64,000 nt of DNA from the NCBI RefSeq assembly GCF_900116365.1, contig NZ_FPAG01000003.1, positions 186,001 to 250,000 on the forward strand, in the 5' to 3' direction. Shown here piece by piece: positions 10,801-18,380 of this stretch; the stretch's first letter is position 1, and each line of letters begins with the position of its first letter. The notes under the pieces were generated by a model, which searched no databases, was not told the DNA's origin, and saw only the letters and a list, made by a program, of their open reading frames with translations. Position numbers and translations under genes: made by a program. This DNA comes from Zhouia amylolytica (GTDB taxonomy: Bacteria; Bacteroidota; Bacteroidia; Flavobacteriales; Flavobacteriaceae).

Positions 10801-10897
10801 TTTCTGCATCAACAACAGTACCTGAAATGTCTCTTTCTTGACCAATAGCAAGGTTAAGAAAGAAAACCACAAATAAAAAGCTTAGAATTTTTTTCAT
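7811..10897 (-). CDS. SusC/RagA TonB-linked outer-membrane transporter
   Basis: The protein has 1028 residues. Signal peptide (1-19), a carboxypeptidase-regulatory-like domain (ISGTVVDAETKVPIPGASV, about 22-105), a TonB-box-like stretch (ELDEVVVVGYG), a plug domain with RIRGLSSLNSNSPLVLVDG and SVLKDAAAGAIYGMRSANGV, then a beta-barrel ending in VYSLGFNIQL. SusC proteins import oligosaccharides across the outer membrane using TonB energy. This is the first gene of the SusC-SusD-VCBS operon. Its promoter carries a palindrome different from the motif shared by the other two SusC operons of the locus, so it may answer to another signal. Confidence 0.96.
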   Translation of the reverse strand: MKKILSFLFVVFFLNLAIGQERDISGTVVDAETKVPIPGASVMIKNTTVGVATDFDGKFSIKAKSGDVLEISYLGYKTQELSIGNQSNFNVQLQSDAAELDEVVVVGYGKQKKVNLTGSISSVKSEDLVKNATSNVSSALSGRMAGVVTVQSSGEPGADIAQIRIRGLSSLNSNSPLVLVDGIPRDLNSINPNDIESISVLKDAAAGAIYGMRSANGVILVTTKRGGDSKPQLSVNSYSGIQVPTRMPDFLNSYNYARLLNEANANDGTAAAYDQTDLDLFRDGSSPDTHPNTDWIDETLKSNSLIQSHDLSVRGSYEKVRYFTSLGYLYQDGLYENNRYDRFNFRSNIDVDISNRINLQADFSGDIENTERPAMSAGTLFSRIMRTPPTEVNQFSNGGYSQFSLYPAINEGGYNKSEDFAFQSRLALNIDLPVDGLDFTGQVAYDRSAGGSNENRDNFVGRRKIFTVPTSYTSYNANTGEFNLSTPADRGETASLSESMAQGYQLTTEAILNYSKSFGEHDLGAKLIYSRTATEYNILSAGRTNFLGTSVDFFVAGDEATRTNSNATYETAIMGYAGRFTYSYADKYLFEFNGRYDGSYKFSEDSRFDFFPSFSLGWRLSQEEFLKNSEVVNNLKLRASYGKLGNDRIEPFRYIEVFSFNEAFIDDGNVSKTLSSNGIPDPLTTWEKAETYNLGIELGLWNNLFSLETDLFYKRTTDILTSRALEVPSTFGGQLPLENIGIVDNKGIDIILNHNNTIKDFTYFVNFNFGYAKNEIIDIAESESVSDLLRQTGRSLGTRYGYLADGLFLTQQEIDDLNANAQQQTGDAGAVYQTQNPQPGDIKYVDVTGDGIVNADDRTVIGRGTTPEISYGINLGFSYKQFDFSALFQGAANFDMYLSQEASWAFFNGGKVFDKHLGRAQIGTDGNVINPDASYPRLTLANNAVNERVSSYWVEAGDYLRFKNLEIGYTLPYSIAEKIGLDKFRVYLNGRNLFTISDIKQLDPENPQQRGWFYPQQKVYSLGFNIQL

Positions 10898-10906
10898 TCA
10901 GTTGAT

Positions 10907-10916
10907 TAAGTTGGTT
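10907..10916 (-). promoter_or_regulatory. Conserved SusC start-proximal element AACCAACTTA
   Basis: AACCAACTTA lies 9 nt before the susC ATG, where a Shine-Dalgarno sequence would be. The other two susC genes in this window have AACCAAATTA at 8 and 10 nt. No GGAG-type ribosome-binding site is present. Confidence 0.45.
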
Positions 10917-10929
10917 AAACAAAATGATT

Positions 10930-10937
10930 CAAAGGTA
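10930..10937 (-). promoter_or_regulatory. -7 promoter element (TACCTTTG) of leftmost susC
   Basis: On the minus strand the sequence reads TACCTTTG, a full match to TAnnTTTG. It lies 32 nt upstream of the susC ATG. The -33 region falls at the edge of the neighbouring palindrome. Confidence 0.55.
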
Positions 10938-10953
10938 AAACTAAGAAAATTTT

Positions 10954-10983
10954 AAACTGGTAGGACGTGAGCCCTACCAGTTT
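10954..10983. promoter_or_regulatory. Palindromic operator candidate upstream of leftmost susC
   Basis: The arms AAACTGGTAGG and CCTACCAGTTT (11 bp, perfect) flank an 8-nt spacer. The palindrome covers the -33 region and upstream of the susC promoter. No U-run follows, so an operator is more likely than a terminator. TGGT...ACCA half-sites are seen in GntR-type operators, but no such regulator is encoded nearby. Confidence 0.5.
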
Positions 10984-11043
10984 GTAAATAAACAAAAGTT
11001 TTTTATTTTCTTTTTATTTGCTAAAATTTTCGATTCGGTGTAT

Positions 11044-11079
11044 AAAAAAGGCCCTTACGCTAGCGTAAGGGCCTTTTTT
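11044..11079. terminator. Intrinsic terminator downstream of deoR-type gene
   Basis: This is a perfect 36-bp palindrome: A-run, GGCCCTTACGC, its complement, T-run. It lies just after the regulator gene and before the susC promoter. It can work in either direction but mainly ends the minus-strand regulator transcript. Confidence 0.9.
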
Positions 11080-11096
11080 ATGTTAAAATGTGTTTT

Positions 11097-11888
11097 TTAT
11101 TTTTTCACCATAATAACTTCAACGTTATTTTTTTCTAAAGCAATCAGGTGTTCTTTTTCAAGTTGATCATCAGTGATTAATTTGTCTATTTTCTCAAAAG
11201 ACGAAATAAAGGCAAGTCCCGACCGCTTAAATTTAGAAGAATCAGCAACCACAATTACCTCTTCTGCAATATCGATCATAATTTGATTAAGATACGCTTC
11301 TTCCATATGATGAGTGAAAACTCCCAGTTCAGGCTTAATGGCATCTACTCCTAAAAATAATTTGTTACAGTAGAGCTGTCTGAAATTGCGCTCCGCCATT
11401 GGTCCTACCAGAGACATTGAAAATTCCTTAAGATAACCTCCTGGCATAAAAACATCCAGGTTTTCGTATTTAGAAAGATTGTTTACAATGTCAAGTGCGT
11501 TACTGATTACCGTGAGTTTGGTAAAATCATTAAGGTTATTAGAGATCTCAAAGGTAGTCGTCCCGGAATCCAGAATGATGCTTTCTTCCTCTTCGATCAT
11601 CGAAGCAGCTTTTTTACCAATAAGGCGTTTAACTTCCAGGTTGATTTTTTTCTTTTCAGTTACCGTTAAAGCAATATTACTGGTCTTAAAAGCACCTCCA
11701 TGAGCACGAATTAAAAGTTTGCTTTTTTCTAGTTTGTCGAGGTCATTTCTGATAGTTACTTCACTAACTCCAAGTTCCTGGCTGAGTTCATTAACGTTAA
11801 CCTGACCTTTAATGTCAAGGATTTCAAGTATCTTAGAACGCCTTTCGGCAGTTTTCTTTACTTTTCCTTTAGTTTCGATTTCCTTCAT
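11097..11888 (-). CDS. DeoR/GlpR-family transcriptional regulator, probable regulator of the amino-sugar locus
   Basis: The protein has 263 residues, the usual DeoR length. The N-terminal winged helix (RRSKILEILDIKGQVNVNELSQELGVSEVTIRNDLDKL, about 16-60) ends with the family signature LLIRAHGGAF. The C-terminal sensor domain has ILDSGTTTFEISN and a VVADSSKF motif, typical of binding a phosphorylated sugar. DeoR proteins commonly repress sugar operons until a sugar phosphate binds. The gene sits directly downstream of the aga-type operon, with terminators on both sides, so it is transcribed alone. An AgaR-like operator motif occurs at the aga operon and at two SusC operons here, which makes this protein the obvious candidate. 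The link is inferred. Confidence 0.92.
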   Translation of the reverse strand: MKEIETKGKVKKTAERRSKILEILDIKGQVNVNELSQELGVSEVTIRNDLDKLEKSKLLIRAHGGAFKTSNIALTVTEKKKINLEVKRLIGKKAASMIEEEESIILDSGTTTFEISNNLNDFTKLTVISNALDIVNNLSKYENLDVFMPGGYLKEFSMSLVGPMAERNFRQLYCNKLFLGVDAIKPELGVFTHHMEEAYLNQIMIDIAEEVIVVADSSKFKRSGLAFISSFEKIDKLITDDQLEKEHLIALEKNNVEVIMVKK

Positions 11889-11976
11889 GTAGTAGAAGAT
11901 GTAATTATTATCTCTTTTGATTTAAAAATAATAAAATACTTCGTAATATTTTAGAAACTATCAATTATTTCGATAT

Positions 11977-12008
11977 AAAAAAAGGAGTGAAACAATTTCA
12001 CTCCTTTT
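11977..12008 (-). terminator. Terminator of the six-gene catabolic operon
   Basis: A 13-bp perfect stem (AAAAGGAGTGAAA / TTTCACTCCTTTT) with loop CAA lies about 35 nt after the GH109 stop. On the minus strand it continues into a T-run. Confidence 0.85.
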
Positions 12009-12043
12009 AAAAACTACTTAAAACAAACTAACAAACTAACTAA

Positions 12044-13456
12044 CTAGCTCTTTAAAAGAACATTAGTATTTCCTGCTCCCTGAAGAGAAATATCTACAGG
12101 GGTATTGGTTTTCCAGTTACCATCCGTAAAGTCAGGGAAGTCGATTGATTTAGATCTGTTAGCAACTGAAACTTCACTAAGCAATCCAACAGCACTCCAT
12201 GAAGCAGCATCATAAACGTCCTGATCTAGAGGAAGTCCATTTCTCAAACAATCGATCAATCGCCAGTCCATGATGAAGTCCATACCACCATGACCTCCAA
12301 CTTTCTTAGCTAATTCACCTACTTTTTTAACGATCTCTGGTGTATATTTTTTTTCTATTTCTTTAAATTCATCTTCTTTCATCCAGCTATGTCCAACAGC
12401 AATTCTTCCTGGGCTAGGCCATTTTCTGGCAAAAGCTTTAGATCCGCTTACTAGATGAATCCTTGAATAAGGACGAGGCGAACTCACATCGTGCTGAATC
12501 ATCATAGTGCGACCCTTTTTAGTGCGGATCATAGTTGAGTTCATATTCCCTCTGAATGGATTGTTTACATATTCTGAGAAGAAATCATCATCAGTAGCCA
12601 ACTCTCTGGCGCGTGATGCCATATTAAAATCATTGCTGGACATTGATGATAAGTAATCCATCTGGTCTCCACGGTTAATGTCCATGATCTGACATATTGG
12701 ACCAAGACCGTGAGTAGGGTATAGGTTACCATTACGTTTAGCATTTTCTTTAAGCCTCCACATGCTTTCGTAACCTTTCTTATTAAAGTTTAAACCAACA
12801 AGATCATGGATGTAAGCACCCTCTCCATGAACGATGTCGCCAAAGAATCCTTGTCTTGCCATGTTAAGAGTAAGAAGTTCGAAGAAATCATAGCAACAGT
12901 TTTCAAGCATCATGCAATGCTTCTTAGTTCGCTCTGAAGTTTCTACCAATTGCCAGCACTCATCCATGTTTTGAGCAGCTGGAACTTCAACCGCGGCATG
13001 TTTACCAGCTTCCATAGCATAAACTGCCATTGGCGTGTGCCATTCCCATGGGGTTGCAATGTAAATTAAATCAAGATCGTCACGATCACACATTTCTTTC
13101 CAGGCATATGCTTTACCATAGTAAAGATCCGGATTGTGCTTAGTGCCTTTTAAAAGTTTCTTGGCTTCTTTTGCCTTGTCTTCTCTAAGGTCACACAATG
13201 CTTTTATTTCTACACCATCAATATAACTCATTCGTTTAACTGCACCGGGACCACGCATACCTAAACCAATAAATCCAACTCTGACTTTATCAAGTTTTGG
13301 AGCAGCATATCCAGACATATTGAAACGTTGCCCGAGATTCCTGTTCTTGATGATAACTCCATTCTCTTGAGCAAAACCAGTTATTGTACTTCCGGCTAGT
13401 CCGATACCCGCAAGTGATGATAGCTTTAAAAAGTTTCTTCTATTATTGTTTTTCAT
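12044..13456 (-). CDS. GH109-type Gfo/Idh/MocA protein, probable alpha-N-acetylgalactosaminidase
   Basis: The protein has 470 residues. A twin-arginine signal (NNNRRNFLKLSSLAGIGLAG) predicts Tat export of a folded, cofactor-loaded enzyme. A Rossmann domain follows with VRVGFIGLGMRGPGA (NAD binding), ALCDLREDKA, and then IATPWEWHTPMAVYAMEAGKHAAVEVPAA. The stretches EVPAAQNMDECWQLVETSERTKKHCMMLENCCYD and GEGAYIHDL are as in GH109 enzymes, which cleave alpha-GalNAc through an NAD-dependent oxidation-elimination mechanism. It is the last gene of the operon, 8 nt after the amidohydrolase gene. GalNAc release fits the downstream galactosamine/tagatose enzymes in the same operon. Another glycosidase or dehydrogenase specificity within the family is possible. 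Confidence 0.8.
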   Translation of the reverse strand: MKNNNRRNFLKLSSLAGIGLAGSTITGFAQENGVIIKNRNLGQRFNMSGYAAPKLDKVRVGFIGLGMRGPGAVKRMSYIDGVEIKALCDLREDKAKEAKKLLKGTKHNPDLYYGKAYAWKEMCDRDDLDLIYIATPWEWHTPMAVYAMEAGKHAAVEVPAAQNMDECWQLVETSERTKKHCMMLENCCYDFFELLTLNMARQGFFGDIVHGEGAYIHDLVGLNFNKKGYESMWRLKENAKRNGNLYPTHGLGPICQIMDINRGDQMDYLSSMSSNDFNMASRARELATDDDFFSEYVNNPFRGNMNSTMIRTKKGRTMMIQHDVSSPRPYSRIHLVSGSKAFARKWPSPGRIAVGHSWMKEDEFKEIEKKYTPEIVKKVGELAKKVGGHGGMDFIMDWRLIDCLRNGLPLDQDVYDAASWSAVGLLSEVSVANRSKSIDFPDFTDGNWKTNTPVDISLQGAGNTNVLLKS

Positions 13457-13464
13457 AACTAAGA

Positions 13465-14472
13465 TTAATTTGTTGATTTGTTTATATTGAAACCGTAGGT
13501 GTCAACGGCATTCTGAACGAATATTTTGTAGACCACTTCTTCCGGTAGTTCCAGGCCTTTGAAAGATCCCTTAAACTCAGGGGCGCTTAGGGTTTTGTTA
13601 GTAGCAAAGAAATCGTAATGATGTTGCCATAAGCTTTCAAAACGCGCTACGAGTTCTTCGTCATTCATAGAGCCATCATCTATAACATCGGTACCATAAA
13701 TAATACGATCCTGATATTTAATGAAAAACGCTCGTACTTTTTCCCAGTTCTCCTTCGCTTGTAACTCAACATGGCATATCCGTTCTGCTAAATCGGTTTT
13801 AGTGTTTGGATAAAGGTCCAGACGCTTAGCAACTTCATCAATACTCCACTCCATACTAAAGAGGTGAAGTCCGACGTATTTCAGCTTAGGGAATTTCTTT
13901 AAAACATTATCTCTGGCCTCCATCTGTTTTTCATAAGATGGGAACTCCGGATGTAAATACATATGATATTCCGGGTGACCAGAAAAATAGTCCCTGTCTG
14001 AGTCAACAGTCATTTCATTCAGCGGAAGCCAGCAATTTTTAGGCTCTCCCTGATGACCGATTAAGAGAATATCGTTGTCAATTAAATATTGATAAATAGG
14101 GTCAAATCGTTCATCATCCAGCATTACAAAGTTTCCATCAAGATCCTTTACGCTTTCATCCATTCCGATGTTTTTCCAGATTTTTACCCCAACCGCTCCT
14201 CGGGAAATACCATCCTTTATTTGTTGTAAAGCATGAGGTAACCATTTGTCCGTATTCCAATATTGGGTGTCGAAAGACGTAATTTGTAATATTCTATCCG
14301 GATATTTTTTTTGTAAAGCATGAACCGTAGCCTCTTGTTCATCTAAATTTTGAAAAAAAGGAATGTCCGTATTGATGGAAAGAAATGACACATTTCGCTC
14401 CAATGCTAATTTCATCTTAGCATCAGAAAGCGTATTTAAATGTACATGAGCATCAATAAATTGCTTTAACAT
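13465..14472 (-). CDS. Amidohydrolase (PF04909-type metal-dependent hydrolase), possible deacetylase substitute
   Basis: The protein has 335 residues with no signal peptide, so it is cytoplasmic. The N-terminal FIDAHVHLN is the metal-binding H-x-H of the amidohydrolase superfamily. Later come VGVKIWKNIG, LLIGHQGEP (metal His), YVGLHLFS and the C-terminal IIYGTDVIDDG, where the Asp is the usual catalytic residue. It is more like the amidohydrolase_2 group than NagA. It lies between the aldolase and GH109 genes with gaps of 7-8 nt. The pathway needs a GalNAc-6-P deacetylase and no NagA is present, so this protein is a candidate. That function is inference; lactonase or decarboxylase activity is also known in the superfamily. 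Confidence 0.75.
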   Translation of the reverse strand: MLKQFIDAHVHLNTLSDAKMKLALERNVSFLSINTDIPFFQNLDEQEATVHALQKKYPDRILQITSFDTQYWNTDKWLPHALQQIKDGISRGAVGVKIWKNIGMDESVKDLDGNFVMLDDERFDPIYQYLIDNDILLIGHQGEPKNCWLPLNEMTVDSDRDYFSGHPEYHMYLHPEFPSYEKQMEARDNVLKKFPKLKYVGLHLFSMEWSIDEVAKRLDLYPNTKTDLAERICHVELQAKENWEKVRAFFIKYQDRIIYGTDVIDDGSMNDEELVARFESLWQHHYDFFATNKTLSAPEFKGSFKGLELPEEVVYKIFVQNAVDTYGFNINKSTN

Positions 14473-14479
14473 AATTCTT

Positions 14480-15304
14480 TTATTTTCCGTTTTTTACCAT
14501 TTCTAATTTCCCGGAAACCAATGCTGTTATTTTATTGGTTGCCTGCGGGAATACCTTACGCAAATCAATCTCCTCATTAGAAATAAGGACTTCTTTTAAG
14601 GTTTGCATAAAAATATTCTTGATCTCCGTTGCAAGGTTTACTTTGCAAATTCCATTAGAGATTGCTTCCTGTACCTGAGCGCCCGGCACACCAGAGCTAC
14701 CGTGTAGAACTAAAGTAGCTGGAGTTACTGCTGCAATACGCTTTAACAACTCAATATCTAAGTTAGGCTCTTCTTTGTAAAATCCATGAGCAGTTCCGAT
14801 GGCAACAGCTAAGGCATCCACGCCGGTAGCTTCTACAAAACTTTTAGCTTCTTCTGGTTGAGTGAAACCCTGTGTACCGTGAGATTGTCCTAATTTTGCA
14901 ACATATCCAAGTTCAGCTTCAACATGCGCACCATACTTTTCAGCGCGTTTAACAACTTCTTGAGTGATTTTTATGTTCTCTTCAAAAGGAAGTTCACTAC
15001 CGTCGATCATAACCGAGTCGAAACCAGCGTCCAGACATTGTTGAGCCAATTCCACAGATCCACCGTGATCAAGGTGAATCCACCCTTCAACTCCAAATTG
15101 TTCCAATCCCGATCTACCCAGCTTTACAGCTGTATCTAATCCCATATAGTCAATTGAACTCTTCGTTAATTGAAGAATAATAGGTTCGTTTAGATTGGCA
15201 GCTGCCTGTAATACGCCATGTAAAGTTTCTACATTATAGAAATTAGTGGCTAAAAGCCCTCTCTTTTGTTCCGTAAATAACTGTAATTTTTCTTTCAGCT
15301 TCAT
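14480..15304 (-). CDS. Class II aldolase, tagatose-1,6-bisphosphate type (GatY/KbaY/AgaY-like)
   Basis: The protein has 274 residues and is cytoplasmic. Class II zinc-aldolase motifs are present: WIHLDHGGSVELAQQC (catalytic Asp and zinc His), DSVMIDGSELPFEEN, HVEAELGYV, TGVDALAVAIGTAHGFY (zinc His), and LVLHGSSGVP with KVNLATE near the end. The length and pattern match the KbaY/GatY/AgaY group rather than the 355-residue FbaA encoded elsewhere in this window. The expected reaction is cleavage of tagatose-1,6-bisphosphate to dihydroxyacetone phosphate and glyceraldehyde-3-phosphate. It sits in the operon with an AgaS homologue and two PfkB kinases, which supports this specificity. No separate KbaZ/GatZ-like subunit is present. 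Confidence 0.88.
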   Translation of the reverse strand: MKLKEKLQLFTEQKRGLLATNFYNVETLHGVLQAAANLNEPIILQLTKSSIDYMGLDTAVKLGRSGLEQFGVEGWIHLDHGGSVELAQQCLDAGFDSVMIDGSELPFEENIKITQEVVKRAEKYGAHVEAELGYVAKLGQSHGTQGFTQPEEAKSFVEATGVDALAVAIGTAHGFYKEEPNLDIELLKRIAAVTPATLVLHGSSGVPGAQVQEAISNGICKVNLATEIKNIFMQTLKEVLISNEEIDLRKVFPQATNKITALVSGKLEMVKNGK

Positions 15305-15310
15305 TTTAAC

Positions 15311-16255
15311 TTAAATAGCAACGTTGAAAATTGATTTAACTTTTTGTTTGATCTCTTCAGGGTTTTTGAAAGCACCGGTTCCTCCCGGAGCGGTAGTGTT
15401 CAAAGCGCCCATCAGATTTCCATGAGACAGGCACTCTTCCAAAGATTTGCCTGCAATATATTGTTTGATGAAACCGGAGTTGAATGAGTCACCGGCTCCT
15501 ATGGAGTCTACATGATTAGGATTTGAGAAAGAGGTTATCTCCAACTTAGTCCCTTCTTTAATTCCTATACTTCCCTTGGCGCCCATCTTAAGTGCAATGG
15601 TATTCGCATAGGGTGTTACTTTTTCTAAAGCCTCTTCAATAGAACTAGTGCCGGTTAGTGCTTTGATCTCTGCCTCATTTGGCATAAAAACATCCACATA
15701 TGGTAAGCATTCTTCATAATTAAAATCCCATTGATTTTCCGGATCCCATTGTAAGTCTAAAGAAGTGGTAAGTCCAGCCTCTTTGGCTTTTTTGAAAATA
15801 AGGGTAATGTCTTTTCTTATCCCTTTTTGAATAAAGAAATTAGATAAATGAAAATGCTTAAACTCAGTTAATTCTTCCCATGGAATATCATCTATGGTTA
15901 ATAATTCCATAGCTCCACAATAGGTTACATTGGCACGATCTTCATCGTAGTTCATAACGATGGTGATCCCCGTTTGATGGGTTTCAGAAGTGCTGATATA
16001 ATTAGTGCTTACCTGTTTGGCATTTAATTCTTTAAGTACAATATCTCCAAACATATCCTTTCCGATTTTCCCGCAAAAAGATGTGTTTACCCCCATAGCT
16101 GCCGCATTGGCCGCCATAATTGCAGATGAACTACCCAGAGTTAGGTTCATATCATCAGCAATGATCTCTGTTCCTATTTTAGGAAAACCATCAATGTTGT
16201 TGAGTATAAGATCAACATTTAATTCTCCTACGACTATGAGTTCTTTTTTAGACAT
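15311..16255 (-). CDS. PfkB/ribokinase-family sugar kinase, candidate amino-sugar kinase
   Basis: The protein has 314 residues. The N-terminal ELIVVGELNVDLILNNI and LGSSSAIMAANAAAMGV, and the C-terminal HVDSIGAGDSFNSGF (catalytic Asp in GAGD), are PfkB-family signatures of the ribokinase-like type. Its start overlaps the end of the upstream kinase gene by 8 nt, so translation is probably coupled. With no PTS in the window, free GalNAc or galactosamine must be phosphorylated by a kinase. Since the other PfkB protein looks like a tagatose-6-phosphate kinase, this one may phosphorylate the incoming sugar. That assignment is inferred; the family also includes ribokinase and 2-keto-3-deoxygluconate kinase. 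Confidence 0.85.
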   Translation of the reverse strand: MSKKELIVVGELNVDLILNNIDGFPKIGTEIIADDMNLTLGSSSAIMAANAAAMGVNTSFCGKIGKDMFGDIVLKELNAKQVSTNYISTSETHQTGITIVMNYDEDRANVTYCGAMELLTIDDIPWEELTEFKHFHLSNFFIQKGIRKDITLIFKKAKEAGLTTSLDLQWDPENQWDFNYEECLPYVDVFMPNEAEIKALTGTSSIEEALEKVTPYANTIALKMGAKGSIGIKEGTKLEITSFSNPNHVDSIGAGDSFNSGFIKQYIAGKSLEECLSHGNLMGALNTTAPGGTGAFKNPEEIKQKVKSIFNVAI

Positions 16256-17171
16256 TTACTATTTCGTTTATTTTAACTTTCGGAAGTAAGGCATTAACGT
16301 CCTCAAGTTTTAATATTCCAAGATCTTCATTTAGACAATTAGCTGCACCGCAGGCTACACCATAACGGGCAATGTCTTCCAATGACATATTTTTATTAAC
16401 GGCATAAGCAATACCCGCTGTAAGGCAATCACCGCTACCAACTGTACTGATAACATTGTCAATCTCTACATTAGCATGAATGGTTTTACCTTGATAATGT
16501 AGCCATAAACCTTGTTTGCCTTTGGTTAAAGCTATGAGGTTGACTTTTTGACTTAATTTACTTAAAATAACACTAAAATTATCTGTTCCGCATAAACTTT
16601 TGGCCTCATGCTCATTAATGTGTAAACCAAAAAAACAAGCTTCCAGGGCTTTTTCAAGTTGTGCACCCGAACAGTCTAGTATAATTTTATTATTGCTTTT
16701 GTTGGTCTCCTTAACAAGACGCAGATACGCATCTTCAGGAGCTCCTTTGGGCCATGAACCCGATGCAACAATTAAATCAGCATTTTGAGCCTCAATATTA
16801 AAGACTTCCAGAAACCCAGTCCAGTCATTCTTGTGCATGAGTGGTCCGGGTTCTAAAAGTTCAGTATTGAGAAACAAAGTATTGGTGGTTCTAAATGTAT
16901 AGCACTTTCTGTTTGATCCTTCAATATCCGGACCTTTAGTTTGTATATCCAGTTGATTGCATTGGTCTTTGATCCATTGCCCCGTAGCGCCTCCCCAATT
17001 TCCTAGTAGGGTAGTTTTAGAGCCTAATTCATTAACCGCCATTGCAACATGAGTAGCTTTTCCTCCCGGGTATTCCTTTAACCTGGAAATCCGGTTGACA
17101 TCACCTGCCTTGATTTCATCTAACCAGGCATAGGTGTCAATAGAAGGATTAGGACAAACACTCAATATCAT
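16248..17171 (-). CDS. PfkB-family kinase, tagatose-6-phosphate/1-phosphofructokinase type (LacC-like)
   Basis: The protein has 307 residues. It opens with MILSVCPNPSIDTYAWLDEI, the N-P-(A/S)-(I/V)-D pattern of the FruK/LacC branch, followed by EYPGGKATHVAMAVNELG. The catalytic motif is TVGSGDCLTAGIAYA; GSGD rather than GAGD is common in LacC/FruK-type enzymes. The expected reaction is ATP-dependent phosphorylation of tagatose-6-phosphate to the 1,6-bisphosphate, between the AgaS and aldolase steps encoded beside it. It starts 3 nt after the agaS stop and overlaps the next gene by 8 nt. A fructose-1-phosphate or other hexose phosphate substrate cannot be ruled out. Confidence 0.87.
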   Translation of the reverse strand: MILSVCPNPSIDTYAWLDEIKAGDVNRISRLKEYPGGKATHVAMAVNELGSKTTLLGNWGGATGQWIKDQCNQLDIQTKGPDIEGSNRKCYTFRTTNTLFLNTELLEPGPLMHKNDWTGFLEVFNIEAQNADLIVASGSWPKGAPEDAYLRLVKETNKSNNKIILDCSGAQLEKALEACFFGLHINEHEAKSLCGTDNFSVILSKLSQKVNLIALTKGKQGLWLHYQGKTIHANVEIDNVISTVGSGDCLTAGIAYAVNKNMSLEDIARYGVACGAANCLNEDLGILKLEDVNALLPKVKINEIVNV

Positions 17172-17174
17172 TTT

Positions 17175-18302
17175 CTAACTGTTTTTATAAATGTTTACAC
17201 CTTGCACAACTCTGCTGATGGATCCTGAAACTGATGGGTTGTCAGGGTTTAATCCGAGTTGTAATGACTTGTTGTACCCTAGTAACTGCCCAACTACGGT
17301 TGCAGCCACTATATGCAAATCAGTATTGGTATTGTTTTTTATGGTGAGATCGCTTTCAACTCCGTCAATATCACCATAAGCTATGGTTTTAATATTTCGT
17401 GGGTCTGTGGCAATATCTTTTACCAGGTCTTTTTCATATTTCAAAACGTGTTCATCTGTAGCGAACAAATAAACAACTAATGTTTTTTCATTAACTACGG
17501 CTCTGGGTCCATGTCTGAAGCCTAAGAAAGAATCATGTTTGCAGATCACTTGACCGTCAGTCAGTTCCTGTAGCTTCAGATGACTTTCGCGGGCAACCCC
17601 AAGCATTGGTCCCGATCCTAAGAAAACAACTCTTTCAAATGGAGTTGAAGTAAGCTCCGCTAGGGCATTATTGTTCTCTAAAACGAATGACCCTTGAGAA
17701 GATACCTCCTTAACCGATGCTTCATTTTCATTAATATTTTGAATATCTGAAACGAGAAGAATACTCAATAGCATAGAAGTGAAACTTCCTGTCATTGCTA
17801 AACTTTTATCGTTACTGGCTTCCGGGAGTACCAGAGAGCAACTATTATCGGTGTTTTCTTCCCCGTATTTCGCTAATTTACCATCTTTATTACAGGTGAT
17901 AATTAAGTGGTAAATATCATCACAGTGGGTATTAGCCAGGTTAACAGTCTCAACACTTTCAGGGCTGTTCCCTGATCTGGCAAACGAAACTAAGAGTGTA
18001 GGATTATTCTTTAGTAAGAAAAGTTCAGGATGCGTAACGATATCTGTCGTTGCAATCGCCTGAGTAGATCTTTTAGTGGCCTTTTGAACCAAACCTTGGG
18101 CTGCTTCCCCTATAAAAGCAGAAGAGCCGGCACCGGTCAGAATGATTTTTAGATTTTGCTTTTCAAGCAGTGGAAGCAGGAAGTTTTCAATCTTAGATTT
18201 TTCTTCCTTAATCAGGTTGTATGTGGTCTCCCACAAAGTCGGCTGTCCAAAAATCTCTGGTCCAGTATAAAGATCTATCTTGTTAATCGTATTTTCACTC
18301 AT
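17175..18302 (-). CDS. agaS: AgaS-type SIS-domain ketose/aldose isomerase (galactosamine-6-P deaminase/isomerase)
   Basis: The protein has 375 residues from the ATG at 18302. A frame extending to 18383 adds 27 unlikely residues and runs toward the promoter, so the inner start is preferred. Two SIS domains are visible. The first has IILTGAGSSAFIGEAAQG and LLVSFARSGNSPESVETVNLAN; the second has RVVFLGSGPMLGVARESHLKLQELTDG and GFRHGPRAVV. The C-terminal SVSGSISRVVQGVNIY matches E. coli AgaS, as I remember that sequence. AgaS converts galactosamine-6-phosphate to tagatose-6-phosphate and ammonia. It is the first gene of the operon, and the promoter ahead of it carries an AgaR-like operator motif. 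Confidence 0.9.
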   Translation of the reverse strand: MSENTINKIDLYTGPEIFGQPTLWETTYNLIKEEKSKIENFLLPLLEKQNLKIILTGAGSSAFIGEAAQGLVQKATKRSTQAIATTDIVTHPELFLLKNNPTLLVSFARSGNSPESVETVNLANTHCDDIYHLIITCNKDGKLAKYGEENTDNSCSLVLPEASNDKSLAMTGSFTSMLLSILLVSDIQNINENEASVKEVSSQGSFVLENNNALAELTSTPFERVVFLGSGPMLGVARESHLKLQELTDGQVICKHDSFLGFRHGPRAVVNEKTLVVYLFATDEHVLKYEKDLVKDIATDPRNIKTIAYGDIDGVESDLTIKNNTNTDLHIVAATVVGQLLGYNKSLQLGLNPDNPSVSGSISRVVQGVNIYKNS

Positions 18303-18380
18303 TATAATATGCCTCGTTATAAATTCTAATAATTTCTTCAAAGAAGACCATAGGTTATTCAATGAAGTTAAAGTTGAAAA

